64,000 nucleotides of DNA from Streptomyces nymphaeiformis (lineage in GTDB: Bacteria; Actinomycetota; Actinomycetes; Streptomycetales; Streptomycetaceae): positions 248,001-312,000 of the forward strand of contig NZ_JACHJY010000006.1 of the NCBI RefSeq assembly GCF_014203895.1, in the 5' to 3' direction. Of the stretch, positions 14,719 to 22,162 are shown in pieces (position 1 is the first letter of the stretch; every line of letters starts with the position of its first letter). The position numbers and the translations under genes were made by a program. The notes under the pieces are model-generated. The model did no database searches, had not been told where the DNA came from, and saw only the letters and a program-made list of their open reading frames with translations.

Positions 14719-16299
14719 TCAGAACGCGTCGGTCGGGACGTACGTGCCCCAGACCCCGCGCAGCGCGTCGCAGACCTCGCCGACCGTGGCCCGGGCCTTG
14801 AGGGCGGTCTTCATCGGGTAGAGGACGTTGTCCGTGCCCTCGGCGGCCTTCTTCAGCTCGGCGAGCGCCGCGTCCACGGCCGCCTGGTCGCGCTCGGACC
14901 GCAGCCGGGCGAGGCGCTCGGCCTGCTGGGCCTCGATCGCCGGGTCGACGCGGAGCGGCTCGTAGGGCTCCTCGACGTCGATCGTGTAGCGGTTGACGCC
15001 GACGACGACCCGCTCGCCGCTGTCGGTCTCCTGCGCGATCCGGTACGCCGAGCGCTCGATCTCGTTCTTCTGGAAGCCGCGCTCGATCGCGCTGACCGCG
15101 CCGCCCATCTCCTCGACCCGGCCCATCAGCTCCACGGCGGCGGCCTCGACGTCGTCCGTCATCTTCTCGACGACGTAACTGCCGGCGAACGGGTCGACGG
15201 TGGCGGTGACGTCCGTCTCGTACGCCAGGACCTGCTGGGTGCGCAGGGCGAGGCGGGCGGACTTGTCCGTCGGCAGGGCGATGGCCTCGTCGAAGGAGTT
15301 GGTGTGCAGCGACTGCGTGCCGCCGAGGACGGCCGCGAGGCCCTGGACGGCGACGCGCACCAGGTTGACCTCGGGCTGCTGGGCGGTGAGCTGCACGCCT
15401 GCGGTCTGGGTGTGGAAGCGGAGCATCAGCGACTTGGGGTTCTTCGCACCGAACTCCTCCTTCATCACCCGCGCCCAGATCCGGCGGGCCGCGCGGAACT
15501 TGGCGACCTCCTCCAGGATCGTCGTGCGGGCCACGAAGAAGAAGGACAGCCGGGGCGCGAAGTCGTCGACGTCCATGCCGGCGGCGACGGCCGTGCGGAC
15601 GTACTCGATGCCGTCGGCGAGGGTGAACGCGATCTCCTGCGCGGGCGAGGCGCCGGCCTCGGCCATGTGGTAGCCGGAGATCGAGATCGTGTTCCACTTC
15701 GGGATCTCGGTCCTGCAGTATTTGAAGATGTCCGCGATCAGCCGCAGCGAGGGCTTCGGCGGGAAGATGTACGTGCCGCGGGCGATGTACTCCTTGAGCA
15801 CGTCGTTCTGGATCGTGCCGGTCAGCTTGTCCGCCGGGACGCCCTGCTCCTCGCCGACGAGCTGGTAGAGCAGGAGGAGGAGCGCGCCGGGCGCGTTGAT
15901 CGTCATCGACGTGGAGACCTTGTCGAGGGGGATCCCGTCGAACAGGACGCGCATGTCGTCGATCGAGTCGATGGCCACGCCGACCTTGCCGACCTCGCCG
16001 TGCGCGATCGGGGCGTCCGAGTCGTGGCCCATCTGGGTCGGCAGGTCGAAGGCGACCGAGAGGCCCATGGTGCCGTTGGCGATGAGCTGCTTGTAGCGGG
16101 CGTTGGACTCGACGGCGGTGCCGAAGCCGGCGTACTGCCGCATGGTCCAGGGCCGCCCGGTGTACATCGAGGGGTACACACCGCGGGTGAAGGGGTACGA
16201 GCCCGGCTCGCCCAGCTTCTCGGCGGGATCCCATCCGTCCAGGGCCTCCGGTCCGTAGACCGGCTCGATGGGCAGCCCCGACTCCGACTCGCGCGCCAT
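14719..16299 (-). CDS. Methylmalonyl-CoA mutase-type large subunit lacking the B12 domain
   Basis: This 526-residue TIM-barrel acyl-CoA mutase subunit has the methylmalonyl-specific residues by alignment to the P. shermanii enzyme: the tyrosine of PSMYTGRPWTMRQYAGF (Tyr89 equivalent), GTIQND followed by the arginine in KEYIAR (Arg207 equivalent) and the histidine in ISGYHM (His244). SLHTNSFDEAIALPTD is also conserved. The chain ends where the linker to the cobalamin domain would begin, so it must borrow a separate B12-binding subunit, as isobutyryl-CoA mutases do; none is encoded in the window. The ATG at 16299 follows GGGAGG by 8 bases. It is monocistronic or followed by LysE. Confidence 0.88.
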   Translation of the reverse strand: MARESESGLPIEPVYGPEALDGWDPAEKLGEPGSYPFTRGVYPSMYTGRPWTMRQYAGFGTAVESNARYKQLIANGTMGLSVAFDLPTQMGHDSDAPIAHGEVGKVGVAIDSIDDMRVLFDGIPLDKVSTSMTINAPGALLLLLYQLVGEEQGVPADKLTGTIQNDVLKEYIARGTYIFPPKPSLRLIADIFKYCRTEIPKWNTISISGYHMAEAGASPAQEIAFTLADGIEYVRTAVAAGMDVDDFAPRLSFFFVARTTILEEVAKFRAARRIWARVMKEEFGAKNPKSLMLRFHTQTAGVQLTAQQPEVNLVRVAVQGLAAVLGGTQSLHTNSFDEAIALPTDKSARLALRTQQVLAYETDVTATVDPFAGSYVVEKMTDDVEAAAVELMGRVEEMGGAVSAIERGFQKNEIERSAYRIAQETDSGERVVVGVNRYTIDVEEPYEPLRVDPAIEAQQAERLARLRSERDQAAVDAALAELKKAAEGTDNVLYPMKTALKARATVGEVCDALRGVWGTYVPTDAF

Positions 16300-16486
16300 G
16301 CGTTGTGCCTCCCGGTAGACCTGTGACTCAGCGGTAGCGACCCTCGCGACGGACTGTAGTGGCGGGGGTGCGGGCGATGGAGGGCAGCGCGCTGGGAGCT
16401 TCCTCACAAGACACCGCCCAGGTGCGCAACCGCACGCGCGCGGGAAGCATCCCTACGTACACACGACGCATCTCGGGGGGCAATGA

Positions 16487-17377
16487 ATGAAGCGGTCTTC
16501 TTCCGTCATAAGCAGAGTCGTTCTGGCGGCAGTGGCGGTGGCACTCGCCGCGGGCTGCACGCCGGACGCGTCCGGCGCCGGTACGGGTACGGGCACGGGC
16601 ACGGGCACAGCTCCCGCGCCGAGCTCGACCGCGCCCGGCACCGCTGCCACCCCTGACTCCACGCCGAGCTCCACGCCTTCCGCGTCCTCCACGGACGACA
16701 AGCCGCCGTCCCCGTCCGCCCCGCCCACCACCGGGACGCCCGCGTCGAAGCCCCTCATGGGCGAGGGCACCGAGACCGAGCAGGTGCGCGAGCTCCAGGC
16801 GCGGCTGCGGCAGCTCGACTTCTTCGACCGGGCCCCCACCGGCTTCTACGGGACGATGACGGCCGCCTCGGTCAGGAAGTTCCAGGCGCACCGGGGTCTG
16901 CCGAAGACGGGCTCGGTCGACAAGAAGACCTGGCAGACGCTGCTCTCCGTCACCCGGAAGCCGACCGCCGACGAGCTGAAGCCGTCGACGACGAACAAGC
17001 TCGACACCCCGGACCCGCGCTGCATGACCGGCCGGGTGATGTGCATCAGCAAGGAGAGCCGGACGCTCGCCTGGATGATCGACGGCCGGGTCGTCTCGTC
17101 GATGGACGTCCGCTTCGGCTCGGAGAACACGCCGACCCGCGAGGGCCTCTTCAAGGTCGAGTGGAAGGCGAAGGACTGGACGTCGACGATCTACCACACG
17201 CCCATGCCGTACGCGATGTTCTTCAGCCGCGGCCAGGCCGTGCACTACTCGGCGGACTTCGCGGCCCGCGGCTATGCGGGGGCCTCGCACGGCTGCGTGA
17301 ACGTCCGGGACCGGACCAAGCTCTCGGCGCTCTTCGACCAGGTGAAGGTCGGCGACAAGGTCGTCGTCTACTGGTGA
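16487..17377 (+). CDS. L,D-transpeptidase lipoprotein with peptidoglycan-binding domain
   Basis: This 296-residue secreted lipoprotein has the lipobox LAAGC (Cys24), followed by a low-complexity Gly-Thr then Ser/Pro/Thr linker. A PG_binding_1 domain spans residues about 90-145 (QVRELQARLRQLDFFDRAPTGFYG, TMTAASVRKFQAHRGLPKTG). A C-terminal YkuD domain has the catalytic SHGCVNVRD (His268, Cys270) and ends KVGDKVVVYW. It would form or edit 3-3 peptidoglycan cross-links outside the cell. The start ATG has a GGGGGG site 6 bases before it. A hexamer repeat (GGCACG/GGTACG) encodes the Gly-Thr run. Confidence 0.92.
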   Translation: MKRSSSVISRVVLAAVAVALAAGCTPDASGAGTGTGTGTGTAPAPSSTAPGTAATPDSTPSSTPSASSTDDKPPSPSAPPTTGTPASKPLMGEGTETEQVRELQARLRQLDFFDRAPTGFYGTMTAASVRKFQAHRGLPKTGSVDKKTWQTLLSVTRKPTADELKPSTTNKLDTPDPRCMTGRVMCISKESRTLAWMIDGRVVSSMDVRFGSENTPTREGLFKVEWKAKDWTSTIYHTPMPYAMFFSRGQAVHYSADFAARGYAGASHGCVNVRDRTKLSALFDQVKVGDKVVVYW

Positions 17378-17394
17378 GGACCAGGAGGGGAAGG

Positions 17395-17433
17395 GGCGCG
17401 GGTGGGACCGGGGGAACGTGTCCCACCCGCGCC
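17395..17433. terminator. 14-bp stem between convergent genes
   Basis: GGCGCGGGTGGGAC (17395-17408) pairs perfectly with 17420-17433 around an 11-base loop. It lies 18 bases after the L,D-transpeptidase stop and could also serve the convergent sigma-factor operon. There is no U-tract. Confidence 0.6.
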
Positions 17434-17528
17434 AGGTGCGCGGAGCCGTAGGTACGGGGGGAACCCCGGCTCTCTGCGCGGCCGATGACCAGTCGGCATT
17501 TCTTACTGCGTCGGCAGGTCCAGAAGTG

Positions 17529-18734
17529 TTACACCGCGAGCGGAAGACGTGTCCCGGCGGTGATTCCCAGGGGCAGCGCGGCCGTGAGCGAGGCCTGGAG
17601 GCGGGCGCCGGAAAGGGTGCCGGAGGCCTTGTTGCTGGAGGCCTGGTTCCCGGAGGCCTGATTCCCGGAGGCCTGATTCCCGGAAGACTGGTTCCCGGAG
17701 CCGCTCTGGTCGCCGCCCTCGGAGCCGCCGCCGGCCCCGCTGTTCGATCCGCCCTTGCGGCTGCCGTCGGCGTTGTCCTCGGGGTCGTCCTTGGAGTCGC
17801 CCTGGCCGTCGCCGCCCTTGGCGCCGTTCTGGCCCGTGCCCTCGGAGGTGCCGTCGCCGTCGCCGTTGCCGCCGCTGTTCGCGGAGTCGCCGGAGAGGAT
17901 CCGGTCGCAGTAGCCGCGCAGGGTATCGCCGCCGCGCAGGGTCTTCTGGAGCTGCTGCCGGCCGGCGGCGTCGAGCTTGCCCGTCCGGTACTCCCGGCAG
18001 GCCTGGAGGGCCTTCTCACGGGTGCTCGTCGAGCCGGTGCCGCCGCTGGTGCCGCTTCCGTCCGACCGGCCCGGCTTCGGGGTGCCCGGACCGGCGGTGG
18101 CCGTGCCGCGGCCGTCCGGGACGCGGGGGGTCGGGGCGGTGGACCCGGAGTCGGCCGAGGGGGACGAGCCGGGCGTGGGGTCGCCGTCGCCCGGCCGCGT
18201 CGGGGGCGTCTCGGGGTCCTGGCGTATGCCGGGCTCCGTCGAGACGAGCGGGTCCGTCGTCTCCCCCGCCGTGACGGAGCTGGCGGGTGCGGGGCCGACC
18301 AGGGGCAGCACGCCCGTACCGGCGGCGACGGCGACGCCGCCGACCGTGACGGCGGCGACCGCGGCGGCGAGCCCGTACCGCACGGAACGTCCCCAGCGGC
18401 GCGCCGGGGCGGTGACGGGCGCGAGTCGTATCCGTCCCAGTTCGGCGCCGGCGGTACGGCCGGCGGGCGCGGTGGCGGAGACCGGCGCGGGGGCGGCGGA
18501 CGCGGCCGCGGCGCGCTCGGCGGTGGCCTTGCGGAAGGCGGCGAGTGCCGCGGCCTCGCCCGGGAGTTCGGTGCGCGCGGCCGGCGGGAGGGCCGGGGCA
18601 CGGGCCGTGCCGAGGGCCTCGGCGAGGCGCTGGGCCTCGGCGCGGGCACGGTCGTCGACGGCCTCGACCGGCTCACCGCGGAGCAGCCGCTCCGCGGCCT
18701 CCTGATCGAGCCACTGGTACCGCTCGTCGGCCAT
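17529..18734 (-). CDS. Single-pass membrane partner of the sigma factor (putative anti-sigma)
   Basis: This 401-residue protein of unknown family starts with a soluble N-terminal part (MADERYQWLDQEAAERLLRG) and has one membrane segment at about 119-145 (YGLAAAVAAVTVGGVAVAAG). An exterior part rich in Thr/Pro/Ser follows. A short ordered-looking segment (EKALQACREYRTGKLDAAGRQQLQKTL...YCDRIL) is the only non-repetitive outer region; a Gly/Ser/Asp-rich tail with NQASG repeats comes after it. The gene overlaps the sigma-factor stop (TGATG), the usual place for an anti-sigma factor. I see no zinc-binding HxxxCxxC motif, so it is not a ZAS-type anti-sigma. The role is inferred from position. Confidence 0.65.
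   Translation of the reverse strand: MADERYQWLDQEAAERLLRGEPVEAVDDRARAEAQRLAEALGTARAPALPPAARTELPGEAAALAAFRKATAERAAAASAAPAPVSATAPAGRTAGAELGRIRLAPVTAPARRWGRSVRYGLAAAVAAVTVGGVAVAAGTGVLPLVGPAPASSVTAGETTDPLVSTEPGIRQDPETPPTRPGDGDPTPGSSPSADSGSTAPTPRVPDGRGTATAGPGTPKPGRSDGSGTSGGTGSTSTREKALQACREYRTGKLDAAGRQQLQKTLRGGDTLRGYCDRILSGDSANSGGNGDGDGTSEGTGQNGAKGGDGQGDSKDDPEDNADGSRKGGSNSGAGGGSEGGDQSGSGNQSSGNQASGNQASGNQASSNKASGTLSGARLQASLTAALPLGITAGTRLPLAV
17634..17699. repeat. 15-bp tandem repeats encoding NQASG units
   Basis: About four copies of a 15-base unit close to CGGAGGCCTGATTCC occur near the 3' end of the sigma-partner gene and encode GNQAS-type pentapeptides. The unit length keeps frame, so copy-number changes would only lengthen or shorten the outer tail. 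Confidence 0.7.
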
Positions 18735-19411
18735 CACATGTCCTTCTGCGTACGCGGACGTGATTGCGTCACACCGCTCGGGGTCACGGACCCCGGTGCG
18801 CGGCCGCGTTGCGGAGGGACGCCGTCCAGGGGGACGACGGTTCCCGCTCCGTCGTCCTGTCCGTCGGCTCCGAGGAGTTCGGCGAGCTTCTTGAGCCCCC
18901 GGTGTGCGGCGGTGCGCACGGCGCCGGGGCGTTTGCCCAGGGTGTCGGCGGCGCTCTTGGCGTCGAGGCCGACGACGACGCGCAGGACGACGGCCTCGGC
19001 CTGGTCCTGCGGGAGCTGGGCGATCAGCTGCATGGTGTCGCCGGTGGCGAGGGCCTCCAGGGCCTCGCCGGCCGTGTCGGAGTCGGCGGGCTTGTCGGCG
19101 AGTTCGGTCTCGTCGGCGCCGACGGCGGGGCGGCGGCCGCGCATCCGGACGTGGTCGAGGGCGCGGTTGCGGGCGATGCGGGCCGCCCAGCCGCGGAACC
19201 GGTCCGCGTCGCCGTCGAAGCGGTCGAGGTCGCGGGCTATCTGGAGCCAGGCCTCGGAGGCGACGTCCTCGGCGTCGGTGTCGCCGACCAGTGTGCGTAT
19301 GTAGCCGAGCAGCCGGGGTTGCACGGCGCGGTACACAGTACGGAAGGCGTCCTCGTCCCCGTTCTGCGCAGCGAGCACCGCGGCCGTCAGCTCCGCGTCG
19401 TCCCCCAGCAC
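18734..19411 (-). CDS. ECF-type RNA polymerase sigma factor
   Basis: This 225-residue sigma-70-family factor has region 2 at about residues 20-95 (FRTVYRAVQPRLLGYIRTLVGDTDAEDVASEAWLQIARDLDRF, then RFRGWAARIARNRALDHVR). Region 4 is at about 130-185 (LPQDQAEAVVLRVVVGLDAKSAADTLGKRPGAVRTAAHRGLKKLAELL). It directs polymerase to a specific promoter set. A basic tail of about 35 residues follows region 4. The GTG start has GGGGA just upstream. The downstream overlapping gene encodes a membrane protein likely to hold it inactive. No copy of an obvious autoregulatory promoter was recognised. Confidence 0.88.
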   Translation of the reverse strand: MLGDDAELTAAVLAAQNGDEDAFRTVYRAVQPRLLGYIRTLVGDTDAEDVASEAWLQIARDLDRFDGDADRFRGWAARIARNRALDHVRMRGRRPAVGADETELADKPADSDTAGEALEALATGDTMQLIAQLPQDQAEAVVLRVVVGLDAKSAADTLGKRPGAVRTAAHRGLKKLAELLGADGQDDGAGTVVPLDGVPPQRGRAPGSVTPSGVTQSRPRTQKDM

Positions 19412-19647
19412 TCCCCAAACCCTGTTCGTCGGTGACGTGGCCGCGCCCCTGCGTCATCGCGGCTGGTCACCACCGCCACGCCGGCTCGCGCACCCTGCAC
19501 GCTACGTCGTGTCGCGGCATCACGTCCACGCGGTCCGGGGTCTTTGTACAACTTGCAACCTCCGGGTGGGACAGGCGGGGTGCCCGACGGGTTCACCTAA
19601 GGGTGTGACAGAAACCGCAGCCCTGGCGCAGATAGGAGTACGGAGCC

Positions 19648-19668
19648 GTGCTGCGGCTCCGTGGATGA
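19648..19668 (+). CDS. Possible six-residue leader peptide (MLRLRG)
   Basis: AGGAG at 19634-19638 is followed after 9 bases by GTG CTG CGG CTC CGT GGA TGA. The frame lies inside a small hairpin (ACGGAGCCG at 19640-19648 with 19654-19662), and its stop codon overlaps the left arm of a 13-bp terminator-like hairpin. The arrangement of a short Leu/Arg peptide directly before a hairpin is that of ribosome-mediated attenuators. The regulated gene would be the Clp_N regulator 170 bases downstream, but that gene has its own promoter. Confidence 0.35.
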   Translation: MLRLRG

Positions 19669-19710
19669 CGACCGGGGCCTCTCCTGTGGGGGGTGGCGGC
19701 CCCGGTCGTC
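19667..19710 (+). terminator. 13-bp terminator-like hairpin after the leader frame
   Basis: GACGACCGGGGCC (19667-19679) pairs perfectly with GGCCCCGGTCGTC (19698-19710) around an 18-base loop, followed by TCCCATTTCC. It overlaps the stop of the MLRLRG frame. It could end a short leader RNA. Confidence 0.5.
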
Positions 19711-19792
19711 TCCCATTTCCGCCCTTTCCGCGCGCCTCTTCTCACCCTTTCCAGCGACCTTTCGCGTCCCGGGGACTCGTACGCCCTTCGAG

Positions 19793-19839
19793 TGTCAACG
19801 AGCGGTTGACAGCGGAGGGGTGTCAACCTAAGGTTGCCT
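19793..19839 (+). promoter_or_regulatory. Leaderless promoter with two tandem TGTCAAC-N5-GTTGACA operators
   Basis: Promoter TTGACA (19806-19811), 17 bases, TAAGGT (19829-19834), 6 bases, then ATG at 19841. A perfect inverted repeat, TGTCAAC-GAGCG-GTTGACA (19793-19811), covers the -35. A second copy, TGTCAAC-CTAAG-GTTGCCT (19821-19839), with only the first four bases of the right arm conserved, covers the -10 and start. Site centres are 28 bases apart. The gene product has a helix-turn-helix, so autorepression is likely. Confidence 0.7.
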
Positions 19840-19840
19840 C

Positions 19841-20578
19841 ATGACGAATCCAGTCGGCATGAATGTCCCTGTCCGTCTCGACGAACTCATCGAAGCCATC
19901 AAGAAGGTCCACCCGGACTCTCTGGAACAGCTCTCCAGCGCCGTCATCGCGGCGGACCACCTCGGCGACGTCGCCGACCACCTCATCGGCCACTTCGTGG
20001 ACCAGGCCCGGCGCTCCGGCGCCTCCTGGACCGACATCGGCCGCAGCATGGGCGTCACCCGCCAGGCGGCCCAGAAGCGCTTCGTGCCCAAGGAGCCGGA
20101 CGCCGCCACGATGGACCCGAACGCCGGGTTCAGCCGCTTCACCCCGCGCGCCCGCAAGGTGGTCGTGGCCTCGCAGGAGGAGGCCCGGACGGCCGCCAAC
20201 GACCAGGTCACGACCGGTCACCTCGTCCTCGGCCTGCTCGTCGAGCCCGAGTCGCTCGCCATGCGGTGGCTGACCGGGCACGGCGTGACGGAGGAGGCGG
20301 TGCGCAGCGCGGTGACCCCGACGCTGCCGCCGCAGGCCGAGAAGATCCCGGCGCTGATCCCGTTCGACGCGGACACGAAGAAGGTCCTGGAGCTGACGTT
20401 CCGCGAGGCCCTGCGCCTCGGCCACAACTACGTCGGCACCGAGCACATCCTGCTGGCCCTCCTGGAGCACGAGGACGGCCGGGGCGTGCTGAGCGGGCTC
20501 GGCCTGAGCAAGGCCACGGCGGAACGGGAGATCGCCGAGGCGATCGCCTCGGTCGCGATCGAGGAGCCGGGGGCCTAG
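19841..20578 (+). CDS. Clp N-terminal-domain protein with helix-turn-helix
   Basis: This 245-residue soluble protein has an N-terminal helical segment with a DNA-binding helix-turn-helix at about residues 60-80 (GASWTDIGRSMGVTRQAAQKRF). Two Clp_N (ClpC/ClpA N-domain) repeats follow at about 95-165 (FTPRARKVVVASQEEARTAANDQVTTGHLVLGLL) and 170-240 (FDADTKKVLELTFREALRLGHNYVGTEHILLALL). There is no ATPase module. It could sense ClpC substrates or adaptors and act as a transcription regulator or adaptor. Two palindromes overlapping its own promoter suggest autoregulation. The leaderless ATG at 19841 follows TAAGGT by 6 bases. Confidence 0.85.
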   Translation: MTNPVGMNVPVRLDELIEAIKKVHPDSLEQLSSAVIAADHLGDVADHLIGHFVDQARRSGASWTDIGRSMGVTRQAAQKRFVPKEPDAATMDPNAGFSRFTPRARKVVVASQEEARTAANDQVTTGHLVLGLLVEPESLAMRWLTGHGVTEEAVRSAVTPTLPPQAEKIPALIPFDADTKKVLELTFREALRLGHNYVGTEHILLALLEHEDGRGVLSGLGLSKATAEREIAEAIASVAIEEPGA

Positions 20579-20599
20579 CCCCCGGGACGCCGGGCGAGC

Positions 20600-20790
20600 G
20601 GTCGGCCCGGGCCGGCGGCCGGACGAGGACGGCGGTCAGCTTGGGCCGACGGTCGCACGAGGACGACGGTCGGCGTGGGTCGGCGGTCGACTTGGGCCGA
20701 CGGCCGGACGAGGACGGCGATCAGCCCGGGCGAGCGGGCGGCCCGGGTCAGCGGTCGGCCCGGGTGAGCGGGCGGCCTGGGCGGGGGCGG
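20600..20790. repeat. Degenerate GC-rich repeats between convergent genes
   Basis: Intergenic DNA with imperfect direct repeats: GGCCGGACGAGGACGGCG occurs near 20617 and again 85 bases later, with CTTGGGCCGACGG in both copies and several CGGTCGGCCCGGG blocks. It lies between the Clp_N gene and a convergent unknown gene. No coding or RNA structure was recognised. Confidence 0.5.
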
Positions 20791-20794
20791 TCGG

Positions 20795-21364
20795 TCAGGT
20801 GGTGCGGGCGCGGCGGGAGACGACCGCGCGGAGCACCCGTCCGCCCTCGACGGAGAGTTCACGTGCCCGGCGCAGTCCGGTCGGGCCGTGGGCGGCCGTT
20901 TCGAGGACGGCCTGCTGACGGCGGAGCTCTCCGGCGAGCAGCGGGCCCGCGCCGTCCGCGTCCCCGGCCCGGCAGCGCTCGACGAGCCCGTCGGGCACCT
21001 CCGCCGCGTCGTACCGCCCGTGCAGGGCGAGCGCCGCGACGGAGCAGTCTCCGGCCCAGGCGCGCAGGGCCTCGGCGGTCCAGGCCGCCGGGGCCTGCGC
21101 GAGCATGGCGCGTACGGCCTCGGCGCCCTCCGTACCGTCGGCGCCGTCGGGGTCGAGCTCGACACGGGCCTTGGCGACGGCCTCGCCCCAGGCGTCCCCG
21201 TCGCCGCGGGCGACGGCGGCCCAGACGGGGCGCAGGGCGTCGGCCCCGTCGGGGGCGAGCAGCGGCAGGCAGCGGTCGAGACAGGCGAGCCCGGCCGCGG
21301 CCAGCCCTCGCTCGTCGGCCCCGTCGATCAGTTCCAGCAGGCTCCGGCCGTTCACCGACGTCAT
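20795..21364 (-). CDS. Conserved hypothetical helical protein
   Basis: This 189-residue, Ala/Leu/Asp-rich, soluble protein has no signal peptide or membrane segment. It appears all-helical (LLELIDGADERGLAAAGLACLDRCLPLLAPDGADALRPVWAAVARGDGDAWGEAVAKARVEL) and ends in a basic tail (RRARELSVEGGRVLRAVVSRRARTT). I do not recognise a family or catalytic motif. Codon use is normal for the region. It sits downstream of the DUF4328 gene in the same direction, about 65 bases after it. A single gene with its own start (MTSVNGRSLLELI, after GAGGAGG) is well supported. Confidence 0.75.
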   Translation of the reverse strand: MTSVNGRSLLELIDGADERGLAAAGLACLDRCLPLLAPDGADALRPVWAAVARGDGDAWGEAVAKARVELDPDGADGTEGAEAVRAMLAQAPAAWTAEALRAWAGDCSVAALALHGRYDAAEVPDGLVERCRAGDADGAGPLLAGELRRQQAVLETAAHGPTGLRRARELSVEGGRVLRAVVSRRARTT

Positions 21365-21430
21365 GGACGCCTCCTCGCCACCCGATGCGGACGCAGTACT
21401 TCCACTACTGCGCCGGGGGGCGCTTTTTCG

Positions 21431-22072
21431 TCACTGCGCGGCCGGAATCATGCCAGTGGCCTTGGCGGTCTGCATAGAGGTCAGACGCCGCACGACGCGG
21501 ATCGCGAGGACGGCGGCGACGATGTCGAGGCCGTAGCTCGCGAGGGACCAGAGGGTCGCCGTGTCGTAGGCCTCGGGGGTCTCGGCCCACTTGTACAGCT
21601 GCGAGGCGATCCGGTCCACGATCGTGTCGGCGACCCAGACCGCCCACCAGCTGTTGAGGAGCGTCATCTCCCCCTTGGCGTCCGCGGCGGACGGCTCCCA
21701 CCGGCTGGCCCGCCAGATGTCGGCGGCGATCCCCTGCGGGATCCAGAGGTTGGCGACCGGGATGAACCAGCCACCGATGGCCCAGCCGGGCGTCCGGCCC
21801 TGCAGGTCGCGGGCCCAGACCTCGGCGTTCTTCCGGAGCCGGTGGAACCAGATGATGAAGACGACCGCGGTCGCGAACCACAGCGTGAACGCCATGCTGT
21901 AGGCCACGTACAGGTCGACACCGCCGATGACGGCCGGGTCGAAGTAGGTCCCGTTCTCGGCCGCCAGACCGCGCACGTCGATCAGGCCGAGCAGCACGTC
22001 GAAGACGATGTCGCCGGCGAGCAGGACGACGACGGCCTTCGCGAGGCCGTTCGGATTCTTGAGTGTGAGCAC
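21431..22072 (-). CDS. DUF4328 membrane protein
   Basis: This 213-residue protein has about five to six hydrophobic segments. The block FHRLRKNAEVWARDL...PGWAIGGWFIPVANLWIPQGIAADIWRAS is the DUF4328 signature of actinobacterial membrane proteins of unknown function. The GTG at 22072 is preferred because GGGGGG lies 6 bases before it; an upstream GTG (22093) adds seven residues without a ribosome site. The neighbours (unknown helical protein, secreted hexosaminidase) do not suggest a function. Confidence 0.82.
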   Translation of the reverse strand: MLTLKNPNGLAKAVVVLLAGDIVFDVLLGLIDVRGLAAENGTYFDPAVIGGVDLYVAYSMAFTLWFATAVVFIIWFHRLRKNAEVWARDLQGRTPGWAIGGWFIPVANLWIPQGIAADIWRASRWEPSAADAKGEMTLLNSWWAVWVADTIVDRIASQLYKWAETPEAYDTATLWSLASYGLDIVAAVLAIRVVRRLTSMQTAKATGMIPAAQ

Positions 22073-22162
22073 GTGGTTCCCCCCCAGGAACACGCGGCGA
22101 CCCGGTGGCCGCCGCCGGGGGAACCTACGCGATCCGAACCGATCGCGTCCACGACAAGACTT

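Larger units (their letters stand above)
19412..19840. other. Long intergenic region between sigma factor and Clp_N regulator
   Basis: These 429 bases lie between divergent genes. They contain a possible six-codon leader frame and two hairpins (19634-19710), and the operator-laden Clp_N promoter (19793-19839). An upstream stretch with TTGTACAACTTGCAACC at 19543-19559 may be a promoter for the leader transcript. No longer coding frame is convincing. Confidence 0.6.
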
